From contig CP053152.1 of assembly GCA_014607495.2 (NCBI GenBank), positions 14,801,899 through 14,865,898 on the forward strand: DNA of 64,000 nucleotides. The letters run 5' to 3'. A program made the position numbers and the translations under genes. Positions 23,404 to 32,562 of this stretch are shown in pieces (position 1 is the stretch's first letter; the number at the start of each line of letters is the position of its first letter). A model generated the notes under the pieces. It did no database searches, was not told where the DNA came from, and saw nothing but the letters and a program-made list of their open reading frames with translations. This DNA is from Carposina sasakii. Its lineage: Eukaryota; Arthropoda; Insecta; Lepidoptera; Carposinidae.

Positions 23404-23417
23404 ATCCTCCCCCTATT
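23404..23417 (-). promoter_or_regulatory. Polypurine tract
   Basis: Read on the minus strand, the bases directly before the 3' LTR are AATAGGGGGAGGAT. This is a classic plus-strand primer for an LTR element. It lies about 30 bases past the stop of the proline-rich tail frame. Confidence 0.8.
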
Positions 23418-23443
23418 TTACAATACTAGTAGATAAGTAAGTA

Positions 23444-23884
23444 CTAAAAGTATTTTTTTAAATCTAAATTTAATTTTTTTAATTTTGAGCGTCTGCGCAA
23501 CCTGCTCAGCATATTTGTGCGATCCTCAGTTGTTTGCTCCATATTAGAGTTAGAAGCTATCTCCGCGTCAGGTTCATTGACTTCAGTAAAAGAGTGTGCC
23601 TCTTCGAACTGTGAGTCACTTGCCGGGGATATCGCTGGCGACTGGACAGCAAGTTCCGTGTCTATACCTTCGGGCAGCAGTGGCGCCAGCGATGGCAGTC
23701 TGTGCGGCTGCGGTGATGGCGGTAATGTTGACGGCAGCGGCGGTGACGGCGGCAACGGTGACGGCGGTAATGATGACGGCAGCGGCGGTGACGGCAGCAA
23801 CGGTGACGGCGGTAATGATGACGGCAGCGACGGTGACGGCGACGGCACGATCGGTAAGTCAACATTATTGTTTGCGTTGTGCAT
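23444..23884 (-). CDS. Proline/serine-rich C-terminal tail of the mag-like pol, out of frame
   Basis: 146 residues from an internal ATG. The frame is open further upstream as far as the A8 run at 23939-23946. The stretch just after that run contains KKHKNQIARYN, which resembles the conserved K/RxHxNQ segment at the integrase C-terminus of gypsy elements. That makes this the displaced end of pol, not a separate gene. The middle is Pro/Ser/Leu-rich and encoded by a 45-bp tandem unit (15 residues). The end is basic, LSRLRRRSKLKKL. It stops 40 bases before the 3' LTR. No known domain is visible; low-complexity basic tails are common at this position. Frames on the opposite strand here are artefacts of the repeat. 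Confidence 0.75.
   Translation of the reverse strand: MHNANNNVDLPIVPSPSPSLPSSLPPSPLLPSPPLPSSLPPSPLPPSPPLPSTLPPSPQPHRLPSLAPLLPEGIDTELAVQSPAISPASDSQFEEAHSFTEVNEPDAEIASNSNMEQTTEDRTNMLSRLRRRSKLKKLNLDLKKYF
23721..23850. repeat. 45-bp in-frame minisatellite inside the pol tail
   Basis: Units start at 23721, 23766 and 23811, the last partial. The plus strand is GGC/GGT/GAC-rich. The period is a multiple of three, so copy-number change lengthens the Pro/Ser tail without breaking frame. Confidence 0.85.
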
Positions 23885-23933
23885 TTGTGATTGGTTATCA
23901 TAAATAGTGCCATTATATCTTGCAATTTGGTTT

Positions 23934-25067
23934 TTATGTTTTTTTTATACATATTAAAGTCTGTAAATCCTTAACCAAATACAAAACTTTGCCAATTCTT
24001 TTATCAATTAACCCCTTACACCAACTAAAATGTACTTTATCCGTGTATTTCTTATATAAAACTAACTGTCCTTTTTTAAACTCATTAATTATTTTATCAT
24101 TAATTACATGTGAACACTGTTGAGATTGAAAGCATTCCTCATTAGTTACAGGGCAAGCGGATGACGAAGACGACAACATAGAAAATGGATTGGATATGTC
24201 AAGTCTACATCTCAGCTTATGTCCGAAAACTAATTGTGATGGAGTGAGCCCCGTGGTTGAGTGAACTGAATTTCTATAATCCATTAAATATCTTAGTAAA
24301 CATAATCGTCTTTCTCTTTCATTACTACTCGATAAAATACTTGCCTTAATACCCTTCTTAATAATTTTAACAAAAATCTCCGCCTGGCCGTTACTTGCTG
24401 GGTGATAAGCCGGGGAGGTCATGTGTTTAATGTCATTTAAATTACAAAATCTTTTAAATTCCTGGGAACAAAAGGCTGTGCCGTTATCACTTACCATTGT
24501 TTGTGGCAATCCAAACCTAGAGATAAATTCGCACAGTTTATTTATTACGGCACTCGAAGTCGTAGTGTTCATTTGATAAACTTCGACCCATTTACTGAAT
24601 GCGTCCACTATTACTAGATAAGAATTACCACAGAGCGGTCCTAGAAAATCTATGTGTAACCTTTCGAATGCTCGCGCGGGTCGCTTCCACGGAGCCGGCG
24701 GGACGCGCGGGGGGGACGGACGCAACTGCTGACATACCTCGCACGATCCTAGGTACCTTTCTAACGCTTCGTCGATACCTGGGAACCAAAACCTAGATCG
24801 AGCTTCTGCTTTTGTTTTTACTATTCCCATGTGTGACGTGTGTAACTCTGCTAGAACTTTATTGCGTAACGATTCCGGGATTACTACCTTGTGGCCTCTC
24901 ATAATAACACCCTGTTCTAAAGCTAATTGCGTTTTACAAATAAAATATGGTTTTATGAGAAGTTTGCAATTTTTTGTAGGCCAACCATTAGTAATATATT
25001 TTGTGACCAGACTCAAAACAGGATCTTTCTCTGTTTCCTTACGCAAAAGCTCCACCGTTATCGGCAT
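23934..25067 (-). CDS. Integrase part of the mag-like pol, split off by an in-frame stop
   Basis: 377 residues from an ATG at 25067, in the same frame as the upstream polyprotein and separated from it by TAG GGG AGT. Integrase inserts the element cDNA into host DNA. The zinc domain has H76, H79, C109 and C112. The catalytic core has D140, D194 and E230, giving spacings of 53 and 35, the retroviral D,D35E pattern. A GPY/F-like C-terminal region begins about residue 325. The frame ends abruptly just after an A8 run (23939-23946 on the plus strand). The natural continuation lies in another frame, so the terminal residues here are probably frameshift product. All catalytic residues are intact. 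In relatives this domain is made by cleavage of a longer polyprotein, so the ATG may never be used. Confidence 0.92.
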   Translation of the reverse strand: MPITVELLRKETEKDPVLSLVTKYITNGWPTKNCKLLIKPYFICKTQLALEQGVIMRGHKVVIPESLRNKVLAELHTSHMGIVKTKAEARSRFWFPGIDEALERYLGSCEVCQQLRPSPPRVPPAPWKRPARAFERLHIDFLGPLCGNSYLVIVDAFSKWVEVYQMNTTTSSAVINKLCEFISRFGLPQTMVSDNGTAFCSQEFKRFCNLNDIKHMTSPAYHPASNGQAEIFVKIIKKGIKASILSSSNERERRLCLLRYLMDYRNSVHSTTGLTPSQLVFGHKLRCRLDISNPFSMLSSSSSACPVTNEECFQSQQCSHVINDKIINEFKKGQLVLYKKYTDKVHFSWCKGLIDKRIGKVLYLVKDLQTLICIKKT

Positions 25068-25073
25068 ACTCCC

Positions 25074-27695
25074 CTATGTGTCCGTCACAAAACAAACATA
25101 AGTGGCCCTGTCATCAAGGTCGGCCGCCCCGGCCCCGCCCCCCGGCGCCGGCTCAGGCAAGCTGGCACGAGACAGGTAGTCTGCACTATTATTTGAGCTG
25201 CGAACGTACTCAATTATGTAATTATATCCACTAAGGAATAGCGCATATCTTTGTAAACGATTTGCCGATACCTCCGGAATTCCTTTGTATGGACCAAAAA
25301 TTGATATTAAAGGTTTGTGATCAGTTCGAAGAACAAACGGATCTGCCCGACCGTACAGATACTGATGGAATCGTCTAACACCGTATATAATAGCAGTAGC
25401 TTCCTTTTGTATCTGGGCATATCGCTTCTCAGCGGAGTTTAGAGTGCGAGAGGCGAACGAGATCGGTCGTTCGACGCCGTCAGCACCTATTTGTGATAGA
25501 ATGGCGCCTAGGCCGGAAGGCGATGCATCCACAGTCAGGATTAGTTTTGCCCGCGGGTTAAAGTGTGTTAGCACCTGATCAGATGTTAAGCAACGTTTTA
25601 TCTCGTTAAAAGCTAAATTATGCTCATCGGTCCATTTCCATTTAGTGTCCTTTTTTAACAAATCATATAGAGGACTAAGTATAGTCGAGGCCGACGGCAC
25701 GAAATTCCTATAGTAATTGCTTAATCCCAAAAATGATTGAAGTTGATTAAGATTACTAGGGATTGGAGCGTTTATAATAGCTTTAACTTTATCTGGTGAT
25801 TTTTTTAATCCCTCTTTATTTATTATATAACCTAAGTAGCTAATCTCGTCTTTAAAAAATTCACACTTGTCGCGTTGCAAAACCAATCCTGCATTTTGTA
25901 ATCTTTGCAACACGACGTGTAGTCTAGCCAGATGCTGGGCGGCGTCAGTGCCCGTGATCAGCACGTCGTCCAGCAAGCACAGCACGCCGTCCAGGCCGCC
26001 CAGCACGCACTCCATGGCGCGCTGGAACACGGCGGGCGCGCTGGCCAGCCCGAACACCAGGCGCGTGAACTTGAAAAGGCCGCGGGGCGTGTTGATACAT
26101 GTCAGCTTCTGTGACGACTCATCTAGCTCAAACTGGTTATATGCCATTGAAAGGTCTAATTTTGTAAATTTCTCTCCCCCATGTAGTTTGGAAAATAATT
26201 CATTTACTGTGGGAAGCGGGTATTGGTCGACCAGTAACTGCTTATTTAAACTGACCGAGTAATCCGCACACAATCTAACGGAACCGTTTTTCTTCAAAAC
26301 TGGCACAATCGGCGATGCATAATCTGAATACTCCACCGGCTGTATAACTCCTAAATGTACCAATCTATCAATCTCTTTACTTACTGTATCGCGTAAAGCG
26401 TACGCAATCGGCCTTGATTTAAAGAAAAACGGTTTAGAGCCTTTCTTTAAATTTAATTTTACTTTATACTTGTTAAATAGCCCTAACTTGCCTGAGAATA
26501 ACAATGGGTATTGATTTTCAAGTCTATCCTGTATTATATACGAATCTTCGCAATAATTAACGGGAATGAATTGTAGATTAAATAAGGAAATGAAATCCCT
26601 ACCTAGCAATGGGGGTCCACCGTTACGAACAACAAAGACATTTAGCTCGCCGCTCCTACCTGCAAACTCCACCGACGATTTTAAACTTCCTATACAAGTT
26701 AACCGGTCGCCTGAGTAGGTCATTAACCTTTTGTTGGTAGGGAATAACGGTAAAGCCTTAAAATGTGCCCTGTACGTAATATCTGAAATAACTGTGACCG
26801 CTGAACCACTGTCTATTTGAAACTTTAAATTTAATCCGTTAATTTTAATAAACTCAACCATAGGTTCACCTTTTAATGATCTTATATGGAATAACTCACC
26901 ATCGTCGCTGTTATCGCCCTCATCTTTGCCTGTATCTACGTAATTTACTTTGCACATTTTACGTAAATGCCCCCTTTTATTGCACTTTTTGCATATGTAT
27001 TTAGCAAATTTGCACTGAGACGCAATATGATTGTTATAACCACATACCGTACACTTTTGTTTTATATCACTATTATCACTACGAATGCGAACGTGGAATA
27101 ACTCCTGGGATGGTGGCATGGCAGCAGGTCTTTGATATTCCATGGTGGCTGCTGCGGCGGCGGCGCCCGCCCGCGCACATCGAAAACTTTCCGCCAGTTC
27201 CACAGCCTTTGCTAATGTTAACTGTGTGACGTCCTGAGTATATATTTTTTCCTTTTCGGCGCCAGGTGTCATGCCCAAAACAAATCTATCACGCAGGGTT
27301 TCTTCCACATTTAGAAAGTTACAATGAGCTGTGAGTCCTCTTAGTCTAGCAGCCCATTGAGAAAAAGATTCGTCGGGTAGTTGCGTAGCGGTATGAAAGT
27401 TGTGACGCTCGCCAAAACCGATTCTTTTCGGCGTGAAATGGTTATCCAATAAGGTTATGATGTCTTCATATGGTACTTCCTGCACATCCTTAGGCAAACT
27501 TAAATGTGCCACGAGCTCAAAAGAGCCCTCGGTGAGTGCGCTCAAAAAAATCGCTCTTCTCCGGCGTCCCGTTACATCTGTTGATGAACTTATGTCATTT
27601 GCGATAAACCATTGGTTTAATCGACATTTATAAGTCTTCCAATTTTGAGTTGTATGATTAAAACTGGGTAATACACCAACAACACCACTAGACAT
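25074..27695 (-). CDS. gag-pol: gag-protease-reverse transcriptase-RNase H polyprotein of the mag-like element
   Basis: 873 residues from the first ATG (27695); the frame is open further upstream into the LTR but without an ATG, so this start is preferred. Residues 1-190 are a capsid-like gag region. Two zinc knuckles follow, C215/C218/H223/C228 and C235/C238/H243/C248, which bind the element RNA in the particle. The protease active site is IDSGSAV with D295. Reverse transcriptase has D514 and the LLDD box (D576, D577), where Ty3 relatives usually have Y/FxDD. RNase H has D723, E765, D792 and D839. A Gly/Ala/Pro-rich linker precedes the TAG stop, which is in the same frame as the integrase frame starting seven bases later. 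Base use shifts sharply to GC-rich at about 25930-26090 (RT palm). Family assignment is secure; activity is not. Confidence 0.93.
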   Translation of the reverse strand: MSSGVVGVLPSFNHTTQNWKTYKCRLNQWFIANDISSSTDVTGRRRRAIFLSALTEGSFELVAHLSLPKDVQEVPYEDIITLLDNHFTPKRIGFGERHNFHTATQLPDESFSQWAARLRGLTAHCNFLNVEETLRDRFVLGMTPGAEKEKIYTQDVTQLTLAKAVELAESFRCARAGAAAAAATMEYQRPAAMPPSQELFHVRIRSDNSDIKQKCTVCGYNNHIASQCKFAKYICKKCNKRGHLRKMCKVNYVDTGKDEGDNSDDGELFHIRSLKGEPMVEFIKINGLNLKFQIDSGSAVTVISDITYRAHFKALPLFPTNKRLMTYSGDRLTCIGSLKSSVEFAGRSGELNVFVVRNGGPPLLGRDFISLFNLQFIPVNYCEDSYIIQDRLENQYPLLFSGKLGLFNKYKVKLNLKKGSKPFFFKSRPIAYALRDTVSKEIDRLVHLGVIQPVEYSDYASPIVPVLKKNGSVRLCADYSVSLNKQLLVDQYPLPTVNELFSKLHGGEKFTKLDLSMAYNQFELDESSQKLTCINTPRGLFKFTRLVFGLASAPAVFQRAMECVLGGLDGVLCLLDDVLITGTDAAQHLARLHVVLQRLQNAGLVLQRDKCEFFKDEISYLGYIINKEGLKKSPDKVKAIINAPIPSNLNQLQSFLGLSNYYRNFVPSASTILSPLYDLLKKDTKWKWTDEHNLAFNEIKRCLTSDQVLTHFNPRAKLILTVDASPSGLGAILSQIGADGVERPISFASRTLNSAEKRYAQIQKEATAIIYGVRRFHQYLYGRADPFVLRTDHKPLISIFGPYKGIPEVSANRLQRYALFLSGYNYIIEYVRSSNNSADYLSRASLPEPAPGGGAGAADLDDRATYVCFVTDT

Positions 27696-27706
27696 TTTGA
27701 TGCGTA

Positions 27707-27723
27707 GTTCGTACTCGTCGCCA
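27707..27723 (-). promoter_or_regulatory. Primer binding site (tRNA-primed minus-strand start)
   Basis: One base inside the 5' LTR the minus strand reads TGGCGACGAGTACGAAC. TGGCGAC is complementary to a tRNA ending GTCGCCA, as for arginine- or serine-type primers of related elements. The matching tRNA cannot be named without a genomic tRNA set. Confidence 0.7.
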
Positions 27724-27724
27724 C

Positions 27725-27854
27725 TGTTAAGTATGGGACGGGAGGGTAGTGAAACGATCACCGGTTAGCAACGCACTGATTTATTGTATCTACATAGACG
27801 GCGGGGCGGCGCGGACGCAGCCGCGTATACCTATGTATATCTACATACACATCA
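27725..27854 (-). repeat. 5' LTR of the mag-like element
   Basis: 130 bp, identical to 23274-23403. On the minus strand it starts TGATGTGTATG and ends CTTAACA. It carries the element promoter and the R region by analogy with other LTR elements; I see no clear TATA box. Flanked outside by TATAC. Confidence 0.95.
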
Positions 27855-27990
27855 TATACATACATATATATACGATTGTATTCTCAAAAGCAATATCCTA
27901 CAATCACACTTGACTTAGCAGAGTTAGGTATAAAAGTTTTAGATGGCTAGTTTATATCCTCATTTATTCAAATCCATACGTACGTCTCGT

Positions 27991-28240
27991 GACGGCCGAT
28001 TGGTCTAGTAGGTAGTGACCCTGCCTACGACGCCATAGGTCCTGGGTTCGAATCCAGGTAGGTGCAAACATTGATATGATGAATATTGATGTTTGTTTCC
28101 GAGTCATGGATGTTTCTATACTTATCTATGTATTTATATACCGTTACTTAGTACCCACGACACAAGACCTTAGGGATCTTAATGTGGGACTAAGGTTAAT
28201 GTGTTGTGAAGTGTGTGAATATATTATATATTATTATATA
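27991..28240 (+). mobile_element. tRNA-derived SINE family A, full copy
   Basis: The tRNA-like head GACGGCCGATTGGTCTAGTA has an A box and GGGTTCGAATCC (28044-28055) as the B box of an RNA polymerase III promoter. The body holds TTAGTACCCACGACACAAGA and ends GTGTGTGAATAT plus AT-rich tail. It sits 130 bp beyond the mag-like element. Other copies: 16951-17182, 35122-35366 and 54056-54302. Confidence 0.9.
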
Positions 28241-31200
28241 TTATATTTCAGAATTTTTTATTCTATTATCCCAAGTAGCAACTCTAATACTTATTGATTG
28301 CACAAGGACACCGTCATATAGCAGCCGTGACGGAGCATTCACGTGTACCGTAAACACGGATACTTTTTTCGTTCGTACGGCACCGCTATCATAGGAAACA
28401 AAAGGTTCAAAATTATTTCTAAAACAGTAAAATCTGGAAATTGTTAATGAAATACGCACTCAGAGCAAAACGCGTTGTAAAGCATGCACTTCACTATCAG
28501 GCAGACAGTTTTTACAGCGATTATTCATGTTTTTAACTACTTTCTAGGTCATTAGCGTGTATGACATGGTAGTTACATGTACCCATGAACGTATAAAGAA
28601 TGACGGACAGAGTGTTGTCAATACACAGGTGAAGCATTCATAGTAAGCTCGGTAACGATATTCCATGGAGTAGGGATGTGTATTGATGCGGTATCCACCC
28701 ACAAATACAAACCATAGTAAGCTCGGCGCCTACTAGAAAATACGCATACCTACATACGCAACGCGCCGCCATTACGGTGCTTCAATCTGTGCAGTGACAG
28801 CATTACGTCCATTGTTCTTTATAGGTTCATGCATGTATCATAAATAATGTAAATATAATGAAACTGCCTCTAATATTTGCCGGTTGTCTGCACACGAAAT
28901 GGTGCAGTGGGAATATTAAAAATACTATGTGTCGCTTTATGAGGACTTTTGTCGCCAGGATTATGTCATATTTTTGATGTGAATTAGCTAGTGCTAAGTC
29001 TAGAATTTTTTAGTCTAGAGTTTATCTAGAAGTATATGAGCCGGGGACCTGTTAGTACACTATTAGCAAGTAGCATAGAGACATTATTCCTATACCCTAC
29101 CCCTATAAAATATATAGAATATCTGTGAAATTTAACTGTGAAAGCTTTTTAGTAAGGCCAATAGAGTTTAGGCAGATGTGTGATTACAAACTCGCTTTTC
29201 ATCTGTGCCGTACCTATCTATCGACGGTGTATTATAAACCAAAACCAATACGAGTTAAATAGAGGTGCATTAAATTAATTTCCCTTATAAATATAGTTTT
29301 AACATATTCAACTCGAACAGGAACATTTTCGCTGCATTAAAATATCTAATGCAGGATAATTTGGTGTCAACCGTGACGGCATTTAGGTACGTGACATGTA
29401 TGCAAAATTGCAGTGGCAAACTTTAGTACACGCTTCGGGTGTAGCGCTAGTGTATACGCCACCAGAGTTAGATGGATATGTTTATTTCTGTACAAAACTC
29501 GGCCAGTTACGCCAACTATGTGTGCCAACTAGTTATGACTTGCTAATTCGGTGTAGTTTATCCTTTATTTAAGTGTTCATGCATGACAGCGTTACGGAAT
29601 GTTTAATTATAATATTAGGCACGTTGATGACTAGGTACCTATGGATTAATTATTTTGGCGCTATATAGCAGGTGTAATTTGAATTAGTTGCAGTAGCTTT
29701 CACATCTGACACCGCTATGGCTATGACTGTAGAATCCCCTAACCATCTGTATAAATGCCTATGTGGTAGTAGACTCTCACTAAAATAATCACGAGAAGAA
29801 AGTACTAAATTCAGAGTCTAACAGCAAGAGTACGTACAGTCAGTCGTACATATCCGCAATAAAATCTTAAACAAATAAAGAACAAAATGAAAATATGTTT
29901 TTGAATATTTTACAACGCAAAAGCACAATACTGTCGACAATTTTAGTAATGGCCTCCTCAGATTTGTCCCATCCCGTCTCGGTAATATTTCACGTATTTC
30001 TGACGCAGACGCCCTCCCAATGAGAGATATTGTAAAAAAATACGTCCTCTAGAATGAAATATTGCTCCAAGAATTTGTTTTGTATGCACCGACCTAGATT
30101 AAAGTGATAGGTACGAGTGGGATTAAACTTGATGGAGAATGGATACGGTTGTTCGAACTTACGCAGAATTAATGGAACTAGTGAATATACGAGAAAGAGG
30201 TTCCTTACAGAAGATAGTTAAATTACAAATACAACGTTTAACTAAAATCAGTGGGCTAAATGCAACGCAGGTGTTAAATTTCTACATTTGACAGCATGTA
30301 TGGAATATCTGTATGTCAAACTTGATATTTTGTTAGGTTTGTTAGTCAGGACCCTGGACCTTAAAGTTTTGACTACTTTAGGAGAGTACCAGAGTTAAGT
30401 ATTTGTTTACAGCTAACTGAAAATAGAGAAAACCACGAGGGATTCCACATGATGATCACGAAAATACTGCAATTTACAATAAAAATTAAAATAGGGTATA
30501 TTGTAAAAAAATCGTTATTTAGGTAATCAATCGATACCAAATTACGCGCCATTTTGTCCGATGTCAAGCGTGACTTGACAGCGCACAGTCCATTCGGAAA
30601 TCAAGTTACGATGTCCAATATTGATACAGTTGTGCCAACATAACGAACCCTACATAACTATAGAGAAAGGATAATAATATTATTTTACTTGGTACTTTCT
30701 TTATCTTTTCTGTATAAATGAAATTCTTTTTTTTTCTATTAACATTAAAATAATAGGTAGGTAGTAGAGTTCCAACTCATTAAACTAATAGCTATATTCA
30801 TGTTTACGTTTTGAACGTAAAGTTTTTAAAATATGGTACGTGATATAATAACTTAATGGTTTAATGGCACCCTGAACCTAATTGTAATTCTTTAAAAAAA
30901 AAAAAAAACTGTTTTGGAAACCATTTCTATCCACATGAAAGAGTAAAGTAACGTATCCATCGCAAATAAAATGGTCGTTCTTTTATTACCCAGTATTTCC
31001 GAACGTGACACGATTCCCGCCAAATCAGAGGGGCGGGAATGACAGTGATTTGTTACCTGCACAACCATTTGAGAATCGGACGATTTTACCGCGAAAACAA
31101 ACGGGGTCAGTTTTTTAACCAAATAGTTTTTAGTTTGATTCTAGGTAATATATATTTATGACATTTACGGATCGTTTCCGTTGGTAAATATCACATAATT

Positions 31201-31324
31201 TGTACATAGAGTTAGTTAACTACTCGATCTCACTCAAAATAAAATATAATCTAATAGGAAAGCAAATCTATATAGGTACTATTGTGGCGGACAACCCGAC
31301 ACCGCTAAATATATTGTATATAGT

Positions 31325-31500
31325 GAGAATAGCCGCGCGCGTTACTATAGTCTCGCCGAAGAGCGAGCCACGCGCCGGCGCCCTACTGATGCATTCGATC
31401 GCAGGCAAAGAATATACTACTCTCTAACGAGAGATCGCAGGCTCTCACAGCGAACGCACGTCCGCTCGCCTTTGGCCATCCGCCATTTTTCTTGTTTCAT
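31325..31500. other. CpG-rich patch, promoter-like
   Basis: GC content rises sharply (AGCCACGCGCCGGCGCCC; ACGCACGTCCGCTCGCC) and ends near CGCCATTTTTCTTG. It could be a promoter or untranslated first exon, but I see no coding frame and no TATA box. Confidence 0.25.
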
Positions 31501-32321
31501 AGTGTAGGTTGTGTTTTATATTCATTGTAAATATTTCTCCTGTAAATATATCATCCGACCATCAAGCTTGTACATTATTCCCAACACGCCTACACTATCT
31601 ATAAACTGCTTTAAAACTTTAAATTTACTAATTTATTTAGATTACCAAAACAACGTATTTCCACACATCACAATTAATTACAATGTCAACCTTTTTACAA
31701 CTTCCACAGCGCAGGCGTAGGTAAAAATAACCCAAAACTAGTTACAGCAAGCCACAAAAACTCACGGCGAAATCATTTAGCGACCCTCGCCTTGCGGTAG
31801 GACCCGGGTATAAGAGTCACGTTCTAGTATTTAATTAATAATTTCGGCACGGCCTCGTACAAACGCGCCCGCAGCGTTCACGGTAAAATCGTAATTCGAT
31901 TTGGAATGCAACATGACATGTAGGTAGGATTTAAATTTTGGAACAGCTTTTTTGCTGCGGCCAGTAACGGACGGCTGATTTTTTGGTCTGACTGCGGTAT
32001 GGTGTTTTTGCCACGGCGGCATGTGAAGGAAAAAAGTGCTTTTTTCTTGGCGGATGTAGGTGGAGGCCCAAAATCGACAGGAAATCTTAAGCTTTTCTTT
32101 TTAACAACACAATCTTTAGCCAGTTATTTTTTTGGTAACGTAAATTTAAGTTTAAAGTTACTCTAGTAGGTAATCACTAATAAAAAAGTTTCTTGCGTTC
32201 ATTTACGATGACAATATAAAAAATCTCTACTAAAATTATAGCTAGATCGCCTCTCAAAATTTTACTATTATTTCAGAACCTGGCGGATAAAGAAATGACT
32301 CGCATCAAAAATTCAAACCTT

Positions 32322-32562
32322 ACCTATGACAAAACTCATCTAAAAATCCAACCGTAAACCGCCGTTCCTCCCGGCCGAAGCTAAACCCGTAATTATGTCT
32401 CCGGGTCACCTCCCCCCCAACCCGGATATGAAATGACAAAAGACGTATCAGATAACATGCTGCGATGAAATCTTCGTGCACGGCTTGTTTATACGTTCGA
32501 GAAACTCTCGTCAATTTGACTGGGATTTTGTTGTGGATTGGATCTGTGTTTCGTTGTTGCAT
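32322..32562 (-). other. Possible first coding exon
   Basis: ATG at 32562 with A at -3, about 79 codons, then CATAG followed by GTAAGG, a donor that would splice just before the in-frame stop. Content is basic (REERRFTVGFLDEF). A plus-strand acceptor (TTACTATTATTTCAG at 32276) with a short frame overlaps it, so at most one can be real. Confidence 0.2.

Larger units (their letters stand above)
23274..27854 (-). mobile_element. mag-like Ty3/gypsy LTR retrotransposon, near full length
   Basis: A 4581-bp LTR retrotransposon read on the minus strand. Both 130-bp LTRs begin TG and end CA and are identical base for base. The flanks carry a 5-bp duplication, TATAC, at 23269-23273 and 27855-27859. 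Domain order is gag with two CCHC knuckles, aspartic protease, reverse transcriptase, RNase H, then HHCC and D,D35E integrase. That order places it in Ty3/gypsy. Short LTRs, total length and the double knuckle point to the mag lineage first known from Bombyx. LTR identity means recent insertion. The reading frame is interrupted by a TAG at 25074-25076 and a frame slip at 23939-23946, so this copy is probably not autonomous unless recoding occurs. No env-like frame is present. Confidence 0.95.

Noticed and set aside
23517..23907. Gly/Asp/Ser- and Ala/Val-rich plus frames
   Set aside because: Opposite-strand readings of the 45-bp repeat in the pol tail.
23662..23952. His/Arg-rich minus frame
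   Set aside because: Third reading of the same minisatellite; the Pro/Ser frame is the one continuous with integrase-like sequence.
25867..26262. Plus frames over the RT domain
   Set aside because: Shadows of the minus-strand polyprotein created by its GC-rich codons.
27696..27761. Extended N-terminus of the gag frame into the LTR
   Set aside because: The extension begins at GTG within the LTR; the first ATG is at 27695.
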